The notes: generated by a model from the sequence alone, not told the origin. Shown: positions 25,052-34,262, counted from the stretch's first letter. The stretch is 64,000 nucleotides of DNA from Ancylobacter tetraedralis (GCF_014195655.1 NZ_JACICD010000001.1:720682-784681), one strand, 5' to 3'. A program made the numbers and translations.

Positions 25052-25822
25052 GTGTACCAGATGCTGGATCCCTCGACGCTCACCGTCCTCATCACCGGCG
25101 CTACGTCCGGCATCGGCGCGGCCACGGCGCGACGCTATGTCCTGGCCGGCGCGCGGGTGGTGGGAACGGGCCGGCGGACCGAGCGGCTGATCGCGCTGCG
25201 CGACGAACTGGGCGCGAATTTCCACCCCCTCGAGGTCGACGTGCGCGACAAGGCGGCGCTGGGCGCGGCGCTGGACAAACTGCCGGACGCCTTCCGCGCC
25301 TTCAACGTGGTGTTCGCCAATGCCGGTCTCGCGCTCGGCCTCGAACCGGCGCACGCGGCCAGCCTCGACGATTGGGAGGAGATGGTCGACACCAATATCA
25401 AGGGCCTGCTCTACACGGTGCGGGCGACGCTCCCCGGCATGGTCGAGCGCGGTGAGGGGCATGTGGTGTTCACCGGCTCCGTCGCCGGCGACTATCCCTA
25501 TCCCGGCGGCAACGTCTACGGCGCCACCAAGGCCTTCGTGAAGCAGTTCGCGCTCAACCTCATCGCCGATCTCGCGGGCACGCGGGTGCGCGTCACCAAT
25601 ATCGAGCCGGGCCTCGTCGAGACCGAGTTCTCGCTGGTGCGCTTCCATGGCGATTCGGAAAAGTCCGGCGGCATCTACGCCAATACCCAGCCGCTGACGG
25701 CCGAGGATATTGCCGAGCAGGTATTCTTCGTCACATCGGTGCCGCGCCACGTGAATATCAACCGCATCCAGCCCTTCGCGACCTGCCAGTCCTTCTCGCC
25801 GTTCAAGATCACGCGCGGCTGA
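25052..25822 (+). CDS. Short-chain dehydrogenase/reductase, YdfG-like
   Basis: 256 residues, cytoplasmic. Rossmann TGATSGIGAATAR at the N-terminus, FANAGLALG, catalytic Ser in FTGSVAGDYPYPGGN and the YGATK active site with Tyr and Lys. GLVETEFSLVRFHGD and INRIQPFATCQSF near the C-terminus resemble YdfG, the NADP-dependent 3-hydroxy acid dehydrogenase that reduces malonic semialdehyde. Start: GTG 25052, because AGGAA lies at a normal distance; ATG 25061 is the alternative. The stop abuts the stop of the convergent chromate-transporter gene with no spacer. Confidence 0.88.
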   Translation: MYQMLDPSTLTVLITGATSGIGAATARRYVLAGARVVGTGRRTERLIALRDELGANFHPLEVDVRDKAALGAALDKLPDAFRAFNVVFANAGLALGLEPAHAASLDDWEEMVDTNIKGLLYTVRATLPGMVERGEGHVVFTGSVAGDYPYPGGNVYGATKAFVKQFALNLIADLAGTRVRVTNIEPGLVETEFSLVRFHGDSEKSGGIYANTQPLTAEDIAEQVFFVTSVPRHVNINRIQPFATCQSFSPFKITRG

Positions 25823-27076
25823 TCACAGAAGCAGGCCCCCGGCCAGCGCGGCGCCGGCCACCACGGCCCAGGCCGGCACGCGCCACAGCGCCAGCGCGAG
25901 ATAGGCGAGGAGCGCGAGCGCGAAGCTGCGCCCCGAACTGATGCTCGATGTCACCACCGGATCCCAGAACGCGGCGCCGAGCAGGCCGACCACGGCGGCA
26001 TTGACCCCGGTCATGGCGCTGCGCACCCGGCGGTCAGCCGCCAGCGCTGTCCAGAACCGCAGCGCGCCATAAACCAGCAGCGCCGAGGGCAGGAACGCGG
26101 CAAGGAGGGCAATGAGCCCGCCCGTCACGCCGTTCGGTGCGCCCGGCATGGCCGCCCCGACAAAGGCGGCGAAGGAGAAGAGCGGCCCCGGCATCGCCTG
26201 CGCCGCGCCATAGCCGGCGAGGAAGGTTTGACGCGTCAGGCCGCCGGGATGCACCAGTTCCGCCTCGATCAGCGGCAGCACCACATGGCCGCCACCGAAC
26301 ACCAGCGCGCCAGCGCGATAGAGTGTGTCGACGAGACTTATGCCGCCATTGCCCGTCACCTTCGCCAGTAGCGGCAGCAGGACCAGCAGCGCTGCGAAGA
26401 CCAGCAGGGCGATGATCGAGGCGCTCCTGCCGGGCAGGTGGCCGGCCGGAGCATGAGCCGGCATGCGGCCGGGCGTCGTGTCGGGTGTGAGAAAGGCAAG
26501 TCCCGCCAGCGCGCCGGCCGCAATCACGCCGATCTGCCCCACCGCGCCGGGCACGCTCGCGGCCGCGGCGGCGGCGATGAGCGCGAGGGTGCGCCGTGCG
26601 CGATCCGGGCACAGGTTGCGCGCCATGCCGAGCACGGCATCCGCGACGATGGCGACGGCCGCGATCTTGAGCCCGGCAAGCCAGCCCGCGGCGATGCCGG
26701 CCGTTGTGGTGATGCCATAGGCGACGGCGAGCATGAGCAGCGCGGAAGGCAGGGTGAAGCCGATCCAGGCCGCCGCCATGCCGGCGAGCCCGGCGCGCAT
26801 CAGGCCGATCGCCATGCCGACCTGGCTGGAAGCCGGGCCCGGCAGAAACTGGCACAGCGCCACCAGCGTCGCGTAGGCGTCCTCGGTCAGCCATTGCCGC
26901 CGCTTGACGAGATCGTCGCGGAAATAGCCGAGATGCGCGACAGGACCGCCGAAGGAGGTCAACCCCAGGCGGAGGAAGGCCACAAACACCTCGCCGGCCG
27001 TGCCGGCCGGGCGATCGAGGTCCGCCGCCAGGGGCGGCGTTTCGGCCGCCATATCATCGTTTTGCGCATCGCTCAT
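25823..27076 (-). CDS. chrA: Chromate transporter, long (two-domain) ChrA
   Basis: 417 residues, inner membrane, about 11-12 hydrophobic helices. Two homologous CHR domains: the first has FLRLGLTSFGGPVAHLGYFRDDLV and FLPGPASSQVGMAIG, the second YRAGALVFGGGHVVLPLIEAELV and GYGAAQAMPGPLFSFAAFVGA. The paired signatures (FGGP / FGGG and PGPxxx) are the CHR family hallmark. Known members efflux chromate and some behave as sulfate-related transporters. The ATG at 27076 gives the usual start; a GTG at 27085 is in frame. No chrB regulator is adjacent, so a dedicated chromate response is not shown. Confidence 0.93.
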   Translation of the reverse strand: MSDAQNDDMAAETPPLAADLDRPAGTAGEVFVAFLRLGLTSFGGPVAHLGYFRDDLVKRRQWLTEDAYATLVALCQFLPGPASSQVGMAIGLMRAGLAGMAAAWIGFTLPSALLMLAVAYGITTTAGIAAGWLAGLKIAAVAIVADAVLGMARNLCPDRARRTLALIAAAAAASVPGAVGQIGVIAAGALAGLAFLTPDTTPGRMPAHAPAGHLPGRSASIIALLVFAALLVLLPLLAKVTGNGGISLVDTLYRAGALVFGGGHVVLPLIEAELVHPGGLTRQTFLAGYGAAQAMPGPLFSFAAFVGAAMPGAPNGVTGGLIALLAAFLPSALLVYGALRFWTALAADRRVRSAMTGVNAAVVGLLGAAFWDPVVTSSISSGRSFALALLAYLALALWRVPAWAVVAGAALAGGLLL

Positions 27077-27215
27077 GAGACGCACGGGTAGCGCGGAAGC
27101 CCCACCCGTGCATGTGAATTTTACACGACAGGTGGGGCCGGATCCTTTCCGCTGGAAGGGCGCTGCCGGAAGGGCCCAGCCGGGTTTCCGCGCGAAGACG
27201 CAGCGTGAAAACGCG

Positions 27216-28085
27216 CTACGCCGCCGCGACGACCGTCGGCACGGAAAGCGCGGCGCGCAGCGTCTCGGCGAGGCGCCGTGCGGCCGGTGAGGCGGCGGGG
27301 GCGATCAGCAGGCCGACCTCGGTGTCGGGCAGCGGCGGCAGGTCCTCCGCCGGGCCCAGCCGCCGCCATTCCGACGGGGCGGCGCATTCGGGCAGCGCGG
27401 TGATGCACAGTCCGGTCTCCACCGCCGCATAGATGCCGCTATGGGAGGAGGAGGTGCAGGCCACGCGCCAGCTGCGGCCGGCCTTGTCCAGCGCCGCGGC
27501 AATATGCGGGCGCGCCCGGCAGCCGGTGGGGAAGAGGGCGAGCGGCAGCGTCTCGCCGCGTTCGGGGCGATGGCCGCGCGCGCCCAGCCAGAGCAGCTTT
27601 TCCTTCTTGAGCAGTTCCCCGGTCGGGCGCGTGAGATCGCGCGTCACCAGCGCGACGTCGATCTGCCCGCGCTCGACCTCCGGCTCCAGGTTCTTGGACA
27701 GGTCGCAACGGATGGAAATCTCCACGCGCGGATAGGCCGCCGCGAGGCGCGCGATGGTGGGGGTGAAATAGGCGTCGACATAATCGTCCGGCATGCCGAG
27801 CCGCACGCTGCCTTCCGGCGTGCCGCCCTTCAGATCCGCCAGCGCCTCGCTCTCGAAGGCGAGCAGGCGGCGGGCATGGGCGACCAGCCGCTCGCCGGTC
27901 TCGGTGAGCGCGATGCCGCGCCTTGAGCGCTCCAGCAGCCGCACGCCAAGGCTTACTTCGAGCTGGGCGATCCGCGCCGACACCGCCGATTGCGTGCGCC
28001 CGACCCGCTCCGCCGCGGCGGTGAAGCCGCCGGTGTCGACGATGGCGATCAGCATGCCAAGGGATTCTGTGTCGAGATGGCGCAT
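27216..28085 (-). CDS. LysR-family transcriptional regulator
   Basis: 289 residues. N-terminal winged helix LDTESLGMLIAIVDTGGFTAAAERVGRTQSAVSARIAQLEVSLGVRLLERSRRGIALTETGERLV is a canonical LysR DNA-binding domain. The C-terminal substrate-binding domain starts near SVRLGMPDDYVDAYFTPTIARLAAAYPRVEI. It is divergent from an EamA-family permease, which it probably controls, a frequent LysR arrangement. The effector is unknown. The gene ends in a Val-Ala-rich tail close to the chrA start (139 bp gap). Confidence 0.92.
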   Translation of the reverse strand: MRHLDTESLGMLIAIVDTGGFTAAAERVGRTQSAVSARIAQLEVSLGVRLLERSRRGIALTETGERLVAHARRLLAFESEALADLKGGTPEGSVRLGMPDDYVDAYFTPTIARLAAAYPRVEISIRCDLSKNLEPEVERGQIDVALVTRDLTRPTGELLKKEKLLWLGARGHRPERGETLPLALFPTGCRARPHIAAALDKAGRSWRVACTSSSHSGIYAAVETGLCITALPECAAPSEWRRLGPAEDLPPLPDTEVGLLIAPAASPAARRLAETLRAALSVPTVVAAA

Positions 28086-28120
28086 CGGGTGGGTCCGGTC
28101 TATGCCGGCACCGCCGCCGG

Positions 28121-28149
28121 CATTCGTTCATATCATTTTTGCGAATGAA
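28121..28149. promoter_or_regulatory. Overlapping inverted repeats, candidate LysR-regulator site
   Basis: CATTCG (28121-28126) pairs with CGAATG (28142-28147) and TTCAT (28127-28131) with ATGAA (28145-28149). The site starts 36 bp upstream of the lysR-type ATG, in an AT-rich patch of the divergent gap, as expected for LysR autoregulation. The T-N11-A core cannot be fixed from one site. Confidence 0.45.
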
Positions 28150-28287
28150 ACGACAAAATAAACTCGCTTTGGCGATATCTCGGCCGGGTGTACATCCACC
28201 AGCGTGGGGCGGTGCCGGGCCGCAAGGTCGGCTTCCCTGTCTCCCGCGTTCCCGCATTTTTCGCGCTGTTCCATCGCTCAGGTCATC

Positions 28288-29313
28288 ATGTCTCCGCCCC
28301 CCGCCGCCGCCCTCTCTCCGGTCGCGACCGACAGTTTTCATCTCCTCGCTCCGCTCTCGGGCGAGGCTCATGAGGCGCTCCTGCGTCGCAACGCTTTTCT
28401 GGCGGCGATCGCGGGGGCGATATGCATCGGCTTCTCCGCGATCTTCGTACGGCTGGCCGATACCGGCCCGGCCGCGATCGGCTTCTGGCGCCTGCTGTTC
28501 GCGCTCGGTCCCACCGCCGTCTGGGCCTATGCCGAATACCGGGTCGGGCAGGCGCGTCGGCGTCGGGCGGGGGCTGCGGGTCCGCTGCGCCTGTTCACCG
28601 TCCGGCAGTTCTTCCTCGCGGCCTTCGCGGGGCTGTTCTTCGGCGCAGACCTGATCGCCTTCCATTTCGGCCTGGTACGCACGACGACCGCCAATGCCCT
28701 GCTGCTGGGCAATCTCGCCGTTGTCTTCGTGCTGATCTTTGGCTGGCTGTGCCTGGGCGAACGGCCGACGCGCGGCCTGATGGCGGCGCTGGTGCTGGCG
28801 CTTGTCGGCACGGCGCTGATCATCTCGCGTAGCGCCGGGGCGCATGGCGGGGATGCCGCCAGCCTGATCGGCGATGCGTTCTGCGTCGTCGCGGCCGTCT
28901 CTTACGGTGGCTACGTGATCGTCACCCGAACACTGCGCCGCAATGACGGGGCCGGCGGTGTCGGCCTCGGCGGAGGCATGGCTTCCTTCATTTCCTCGGC
29001 GACCGGCGCCATCGTCTGCCTCGTCTGGGCCGTGGCGACGGATGAGGTGATCGTGCCACAGAGCCTGAAAGGGCTGCTGGCGGTGGTTGGGCTCGGTCTC
29101 GTGGCGCATGCGGCGGGGCAGGGGCTGACGACGGTCGCGCTCGGCCGGCTGCCGGCAGGGCTTGTATCGACCGTGCTGCTGCTGCAGATCGTGGTCGGGA
29201 CCTCGCTGGCGGCGATGCTATTCGGCGAGGTACCCTCGCTCATGGTGATGATTGGCGGCCTGATGGTGGTCGCGGGTGTCGTCGTCGCCCGCCCGCCGCG
29301 TACGCCGGCCTGA
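28288..29313 (+). CDS. DMT-superfamily EamA-type permease
   Basis: 341 residues, inner membrane, ten predicted helices in two EamA repeats: the first about 35-175 (AIAGAICIGFSAIFVRLADTGPAAIGFWR ... LAVVFVLIFGWLCLGERPT), the second about 190-330, ending LLLQIVVGTSLAAMLFGEVPSLMVMIGGLMVVAGVVVARP. The GFWR and LGE(R/V)P motifs are typical. Members export amino acids, metabolites or drugs; the substrate is not deducible. The start ATG 28288 follows a weak CAGG; residues before the first helix (about 35) are hydrophilic. Confidence 0.9.
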   Translation: MSPPPAAALSPVATDSFHLLAPLSGEAHEALLRRNAFLAAIAGAICIGFSAIFVRLADTGPAAIGFWRLLFALGPTAVWAYAEYRVGQARRRRAGAAGPLRLFTVRQFFLAAFAGLFFGADLIAFHFGLVRTTTANALLLGNLAVVFVLIFGWLCLGERPTRGLMAALVLALVGTALIISRSAGAHGGDAASLIGDAFCVVAAVSYGGYVIVTRTLRRNDGAGGVGLGGGMASFISSATGAIVCLVWAVATDEVIVPQSLKGLLAVVGLGLVAHAAGQGLTTVALGRLPAGLVSTVLLLQIVVGTSLAAMLFGEVPSLMVMIGGLMVVAGVVVARPPRTPA

Positions 29314-29401
29314 CGCGCGCCGCGCGTGCTCCGGGGGCTGATGCCCCTTGCGGTCGGCCGGGCGCGGGTCTACCTCCTCGAGAACAGTCAGGAGCGACGC
29401 G

Positions 29402-29743
29402 ATGCAGCAGCCCAATCCCTTCGGGGGCGTGATCGAGCATTTGTCGGTCGACGAGGTGAAGGCCGGTCTTGAAGCCGGCACCATCCTGCTCGTCGATGTG
29501 CGCGAGCCGAACGAACTCGCCGCCGAGCGCATTCCCGGCGCGGTGGACTTTCCGCTGTCCACTTTCGAGGCCGGCCAGCTTCCCGATCCCGGCGAGAAGA
29601 CGCTGGTCTTCTCCTGCCGCTCGGGCCAGCGCTCGCAGCGGGCGGCGGCGGCGGCGCAGGCGGCCGGCGTCGATCTCCATCGCCACATGGCCGGCGGCAT
29701 CCTGGCCTGGAAGGAAGCGGGTTTCGAGACGCTGAAGGGCTGA
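29402..29743 (+). CDS. Single-domain rhodanese (sulfurtransferase)
   Basis: 113 residues. Rhodanese fold with LLVDVREPNELAAERIPGAVDFPLS, active-site loop FSCRSGQRS (Cys72 within the six-residue loop CRSGQR) and the closing HMAGGILAWKEAGFETLKG. Such small cytoplasmic rhodaneses transfer sulfane sulfur between thiols or proteins. AGGAG before the ATG is a strong start signal. It ends 20 bp from the convergent aminotransferase gene, and follows the permease gene by 88 bp, so it may be transcribed alone. Confidence 0.93.
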   Translation: MQQPNPFGGVIEHLSVDEVKAGLEAGTILLVDVREPNELAAERIPGAVDFPLSTFEAGQLPDPGEKTLVFSCRSGQRSQRAAAAAQAAGVDLHRHMAGGILAWKEAGFETLKG

Positions 29744-29763
29744 GCCCCTTCAGCCGACCCGCT

Positions 29764-31140
29764 TCAGGCCGTCAGTCGTTGCACGACATCGCGTGTCGCC
29801 GCGATGAGGCGGTCGACCTGCGCATCCGTCGTCGCGGGAGAGGCCAGCATCATGTCGTGGAACGGCGCGATCAGCACGCCGCGCACCAGCAGCGCCAGGT
29901 GAATGGCAGTCTCCAGCGCTGGAAAATGCGCGGTACTGGCCTGTCCGCCGTCCCAGAGTGGCAGGCGCGCGCGCACCACTTCCACCCGCGCGCCGCAGCG
30001 GGCGACATGCCAGGGCAGGCGAGCCTCGGAAATCACTCCCGTCAGTTCGCGCTCCATGCGGTCGGCGAGCCGGTTCATGTGCGCATAGGCCTCCTCGGTG
30101 GCCACCTGTTCCAGGGTCGCCCGCAGCGCGGCCAGTTGCAGCGGACTGCCCGACAGCGTGGTGCCCATGCCGGAGCGCCCCTCGGGCTGGCTGTCGCGGG
30201 CACGAGTCAGCCGGTCCGCCACATCCTCGGTCATGCCCCAGACGGAGGCGGGAATGCCGCCGGCAATGGCCTTGCCGACGACGAACATGTCCGGCGACAG
30301 GCCGAATTTGCGGCTATAGCCGCCCGGCCCGCTGGAGAGCGTGTGCGTCTCGTCGATCAGCAGCAGCGTGCCATGGCGGCGGGTGATTTCGCGCAGCCCC
30401 TCGTGAAAGCCGGGCTGCGGCAGCACCATGGCGGAATTGGTGAGCACCGGCTCGGTGATGACGCAGGCGACCGTGTGGTCGGCCAGAGCCTCCTCCACGG
30501 CATCGAGATCGTTGAACGGCACCACGCGGGTAAGCAGGGTCAGGTCGCGCGGCTCGCCCAGCAGGCCCGGGCGGTTGGCCGGCCGGCCATTGGCCGTGAG
30601 CCCCACGAAAGTGTCGTCCACCGCGCCATGATAGGCGCCGTCGAAGATGAGAATGCGCGGGCGCCCCGTCGCCGCGCGCGCGGCGCGCAGAGCGAAGCGG
30701 TTGGCATCGGTCGCCGTGGTCGCGATCTGCCAGTAGGGCAGGCCGAAACGGGACGCGAGCAGGTCCCCGACAAGGCCGGCATCCGGGCTGGGCAGCATGG
30801 TGGCAAGTCCGTGCTTCGCCTGCCGGATCAGCGCTTCTGCCACCGGCGCCGGGCCGTGGCCGAACAGCGAGGCGGTGTCGCCCAGGCAGAAATCATCATA
30901 GCCGTGCCCGTCGACATCGGTCAGTCGCGCGCCCGTCGCGTCGGCGACCACGAGCGGCACCGGGGTCGACCAGTCGACCATCCAGTGCATTGGCACGCCC
31001 TGGAACAGATGCGCCGCCGCGCCGGCCGCCGCGCGGGTCTTCGGCCGGGTGCCGAGATAGAGCGCCTCGGCTTCCGCCCGCAGCGCCGAGACCCGGGCCG
31101 GCGCCACGCCGGAGGCTTCGGAGGAGACGTTGATGTTCAT
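29764..31140 (-). CDS. Class III (PLP) aminotransferase
   Basis: 458 residues, fold-type I PLP enzyme. Key parts: VDGHGYDDFCLGDTASLFGHGPAPV, ILIFDGAYHGAVDDTF, ACVITEPVLTNSAMVLPQPGFHEGLREITRRHGTLLLIDETHTLSSGPGGY and the PLP lysine in DMFVVGKAIAGGIPASVWG. The overall pattern, with a glutamate-1-semialdehyde-mutase-like N-terminus, points to an omega-amino-acid or amine:pyruvate aminotransferase. It reads in the same direction as the polyamine aminotransferase gene 169 bp upstream, so a joint role in amine catabolism is likely. There is no clear ribosome site before the ATG. The substrate is unproven. Confidence 0.85.
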   Translation of the reverse strand: MNINVSSEASGVAPARVSALRAEAEALYLGTRPKTRAAAGAAAHLFQGVPMHWMVDWSTPVPLVVADATGARLTDVDGHGYDDFCLGDTASLFGHGPAPVAEALIRQAKHGLATMLPSPDAGLVGDLLASRFGLPYWQIATTATDANRFALRAARAATGRPRILIFDGAYHGAVDDTFVGLTANGRPANRPGLLGEPRDLTLLTRVVPFNDLDAVEEALADHTVACVITEPVLTNSAMVLPQPGFHEGLREITRRHGTLLLIDETHTLSSGPGGYSRKFGLSPDMFVVGKAIAGGIPASVWGMTEDVADRLTRARDSQPEGRSGMGTTLSGSPLQLAALRATLEQVATEEAYAHMNRLADRMERELTGVISEARLPWHVARCGARVEVVRARLPLWDGGQASTAHFPALETAIHLALLVRGVLIAPFHDMMLASPATTDAQVDRLIAATRDVVQRLTA

Positions 31141-31309
31141 GTCCCACGCTGGCGCACGCCGGTACGCTCCCCTTTGCGGGCGCCGCGCGAAGGCTCCGGC
31201 GGCACCATTGCGTTAGTGTAGCGCGATGTGTCCGTTACGTCGCGCGGCAGACGCCGGGCGCGCGCACGCCCGGGGCTTAGACGGCACGCGGCCCGGCGGG
31301 CAGGGCGCG

Positions 31310-32689
31310 TCAGTTCACCCAGCCCAGCCGCTTCAGCTCGGCATGCGTCGCGTCCAGCGTCTTGCGGGCGCGGGCGACCAGTTCGTCGATCTCGCCATGC
31401 GAGATGACCAGCGGCGGGGCGATGATCAGCCGGTCGCGCACGGCGCGCATGACCAGGTTGTTCTGGAACGAGAAGTCCCGCGCCATCGTGCCGACCTTGC
31501 CGACATCGGCGAATTTGGTGCGGCCGATCTTGTCCGGCGTCAGTTCCAGCGCGCCGACCAGCCCCACCATCGGCGCTTCGCCGACGAGGGGATGCTCGGC
31601 CAGGGTCGACCATTGCGCCTTGAGATAGGGCCCGACATCGTTGGCGACGCGCTCGACCAGCTTCTCGCGCAGCATGATGTCGAGATTGGCGAGGGCCGCG
31701 GCGCAGGCGGCGGGATGGCCGGAATAGGTGTAGCCGTGGTTGAAGTCGCCGCCCTGCAGCAGCACGTCCACCACCCGATCGGCCACCATCACGCCGCCGA
31801 GCGGCATGTAGCCCGAGGTGATGCCCTTGGCCATGACGAGAATGTCCGGCTGGGTGCCGAAGGTCTCGCAGCCGAACCACGAGCCGGTGCGCCCGAAGCC
31901 GCAGATCACCTCGTCGGAAATGAACAGGATGTCGCGCTCGCGGCAGATGCGGGCGATTTCCGGCCAGTAGCTGGCGGGCGGCACGATGACGCCGCCGGCG
32001 CCCTGGATGGGCTCGGCGATGAAGGCGGCGATGCGATCCTCGCCCAGCGCGTCGATCGTGCTCTCCAGCGCGCGAGCGGTGCGGAGGCCGAACTCGTCCG
32101 GCGTCTCGCCCTGCCGTGCCTCGCCCCAGAAATAGGGCTGGGCGATGTGCATCACATCCGGGATCACCGCGCTCTGGTCGTGCATCGGCGACATGCCGCC
32201 CAGGCTCCCCGCCGCCACGGTCGAGCCGTGATAGGCGTTGCGGCGGGAGATGATGATCTTCTTCTTCGGCTGTTCCTTGATGTCGAAATAGCGCCGGACC
32301 AGCTTGATGACGGTGTCGTTGGATTCCGAGCCCGAGCCGGTGAAGAACACGCGGTTGAACTGCGGCGGGGTCAGTTCGGCGAGCTTGGCGGCCAGCTCGA
32401 TGGCCGGCTTGTGCGTGGTCTTGAAGAAGGTGTTGTAGTAGGGCAGCTCGCGCATCTGCGTGGCGACCGCCTCGACGATCTCCTCACGCCCATAGCCGAC
32501 ATTTACGCACCACAGGCCCGACATGCCGTCGAGGATGCGGTTGCCGTCGGAATCGGTGAGCCACACGCCTTCCGCCTTGACGATGATGCGCGAGCCCTCC
32601 TCGTTCAGCGCCTTGGTATCGCTGAAGGGATGAAGATGATGCGCGGCGTCGAGCGCGCGCAGTTCGGCGGTGGTCTTGGGAAGGGTCAT
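31310..32689 (-). CDS. spuC: Class III aminotransferase, putrescine/polyamine--pyruvate type
   Basis: 459 residues. Starts MTLPKTTAELRALDAAHHLHPFSDTKALNEEGSRIIVKAEGVWLTDSDGNRILDGMSGLWCVNVGYGREEI, a block typical of SpuC-type enzymes. PLP site: FISDEVICGFGRTG (Asp) and ILVMAKGITSGYMPLGG (Lys). The family transfers the amino group of putrescine, cadaverine or gamma-aminobutyrate to pyruvate. It is divergent from the gamma-glutamylputrescine-synthetase-like gene and shares its palindromic operator, so both are probably induced together by polyamines. Confidence 0.9.
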   Translation of the reverse strand: MTLPKTTAELRALDAAHHLHPFSDTKALNEEGSRIIVKAEGVWLTDSDGNRILDGMSGLWCVNVGYGREEIVEAVATQMRELPYYNTFFKTTHKPAIELAAKLAELTPPQFNRVFFTGSGSESNDTVIKLVRRYFDIKEQPKKKIIISRRNAYHGSTVAAGSLGGMSPMHDQSAVIPDVMHIAQPYFWGEARQGETPDEFGLRTARALESTIDALGEDRIAAFIAEPIQGAGGVIVPPASYWPEIARICRERDILFISDEVICGFGRTGSWFGCETFGTQPDILVMAKGITSGYMPLGGVMVADRVVDVLLQGGDFNHGYTYSGHPAACAAALANLDIMLREKLVERVANDVGPYLKAQWSTLAEHPLVGEAPMVGLVGALELTPDKIGRTKFADVGKVGTMARDFSFQNNLVMRAVRDRLIIAPPLVISHGEIDELVARARKTLDATHAELKRLGWVN

Positions 32690-32721
32690 GGCGCACCTGG
32701 ATCTCGATTGCTGGGCTGCAG

Positions 32722-32735
32722 AATGTGATCACATT
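32722..32735. promoter_or_regulatory. Perfect 14-bp palindrome AATGTGATCACATT, candidate operator
   Basis: The palindrome sits in the 163-bp divergent gap between the two polyamine genes, 33 bp from the spuC-type start. The half-site ATGTGAT recurs at 32775-32781. GntR-type repressors often bind such uninterrupted dyads, but no regulator gene is adjacent to confirm this. Confidence 0.65.
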
Positions 32736-32852
32736 TTTCGTGCGTCAAGCGCTTCGGCATGGCACAACTCGCTCATGTGATGGACGCGCGGGCATTGACC
32801 GGCCCTGCGCGGCCGTGAGCAAATCGATGTGACGCATTCAACCAGGTGGATC

Positions 32853-34262
32853 ATGCCATTGCCCGACGCCGCGGGTTCCGCCGCGGCCCCTGCCAGCGAT
32901 GCCGGCCGCAAGGCTGATGAGTTCGGCGCCTATGTCGCCGAGCACGGCATTCCCGAAATCGTCGAGGTTCTCCTGCCCGACACGCATGGCGTGCTGCGCG
33001 GCAAATGGATTCCCGGCGGGGCCGGCGGCAAGATCTGGAAGGACGGCGTGGCCATTCCGCTGTCCATTTTCGGCCTCGACATCTGGGGGCGCGAGGTGGA
33101 GGAGACCGGCATTCACATCGAGACCGGCGACCGCGACGGCATGTGCCGTCCCGTGGCCGGCACGCTCAAGCCCGTGCCGTGGTCGCCACGCCCGGCCGCG
33201 CAGGTCATGATCTCGATGTTCGAGCCCAACGGGCAGGGCGGCGAGCGGCCGTGGGATCTCGACCCACGCCACAAGCTGGAAGCGCAGGTCGCGCGTCTTG
33301 CCGCGCTGGGGCTTTACCCGTGCGTCGCCTTCGAGCTGGAATTCTACCTGATGAAGCCCGCTCCCGGCCGCGACGGCGCGCCGGAACCGGTCTTCGCCGC
33401 CGCCACCTCGGGGCCGGCCCGACAGAACATGTATGCCATGTCCGACCTCGATGCCTATGCGCCGCTGCTGCACGATGTGCGCGAGGCGGCGCGCATCCAG
33501 GGGCTGCCGGCCGACACGGTGATTTCCGAAGCCGCGCCTGGCCAGTACGAGGTCAATCTCTATCACCGCCGCGATGCCATGGCGGCGGCGGATGACGCGA
33601 TCCTGCTGCGCCGGCTGATCGACGGCGTGGCCCGCAAGCACGGACTGCGCGCCAGCTTCATGCCCAAGCCCTTCCTCGACTTCGCCGGCTCGGGCATGCA
33701 TGTGCATGTCAGCCTCACCGACGCGGCGGGCAACAATGCCTTCGGCGCCGGCGCGGCCGGCGAGACGCTGCTGCGGCAGGCGGCGGCCGGCATGCTGGCC
33801 ACCATGGCGGACACCGCCGTGCTCTATGTGCCAAGCTATAACGGCTTCCGCCGGCTGGTGCCGGGCAGCTATGCGCCGACCAGCATTTCCTGGGGATACG
33901 ACAACCGAGCGGTGGCGGTGCGCGTGCCCAACGGCCCGCCCAAGGCGCGCCGTCTGGAGCACCGCATCGCCGGCGCCGATGCCCATCCCCATCTCGTGCT
34001 GGCGGCGATTCTCGCCGGCATGCTGGAGGGCATCGAGCGCGAGCTGGAGCCGCCCGCGACCCTGACCGGCAATGCCTATGAAGCCGGCGCGCCGCTGCTG
34101 ACCTACGACATGGGCGAGGCGATCCGCATGTTCGCGCAGTCGGAATTTGTCGGGCGCGCCTTTGGCCCGGAATATCGCCGGGTGTTCGCGATCATGAAGG
34201 AGGCCGAGCTCATGGCCTTCGAGCGCCGCATCAATCTGCTGGAGTACGAGACCTATTTGTAA
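32853..34262 (+). CDS. puuA: Glutamine synthetase family protein, gamma-glutamylpolyamine synthetase type (PuuA-like)
   Basis: 469 residues. Catalytic blocks of the glutamine-synthetase fold: VLLPDTHGVLRGKW, VAFELEFYL (metal Glu), ISEAAPGQYEVNLYHR, DFAGSGMHVHVSLTD, VPSYNGFRRLVPGSYAP and RRLEHRIAGADAHPHLVLAAILAG. In PuuA-type enzymes glutamate is joined to putrescine or another amine for degradation; true GlnA has different N-terminal sequence and an adenylylation Tyr loop absent here. The HPH at the end differs from the usual NPY. ATG 32853 has AGGTGG three bases ahead; GTG 32829 is possible. Followed by potF after 107 bp. Confidence 0.86.
   Translation: MPLPDAAGSAAAPASDAGRKADEFGAYVAEHGIPEIVEVLLPDTHGVLRGKWIPGGAGGKIWKDGVAIPLSIFGLDIWGREVEETGIHIETGDRDGMCRPVAGTLKPVPWSPRPAAQVMISMFEPNGQGGERPWDLDPRHKLEAQVARLAALGLYPCVAFELEFYLMKPAPGRDGAPEPVFAAATSGPARQNMYAMSDLDAYAPLLHDVREAARIQGLPADTVISEAAPGQYEVNLYHRRDAMAAADDAILLRRLIDGVARKHGLRASFMPKPFLDFAGSGMHVHVSLTDAAGNNAFGAGAAGETLLRQAAAGMLATMADTAVLYVPSYNGFRRLVPGSYAPTSISWGYDNRAVAVRVPNGPPKARRLEHRIAGADAHPHLVLAAILAGMLEGIERELEPPATLTGNAYEAGAPLLTYDMGEAIRMFAQSEFVGRAFGPEYRRVFAIMKEAELMAFERRINLLEYETYL

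Noticed and set aside
31254..31273. CCGGGCG/CGCCCGG hairpin after the spuC-type gene
   Set aside because: 7-bp GC stem with no T-run on either side in a GC-rich spacer; chance is likely, so it was not listed as a terminator.
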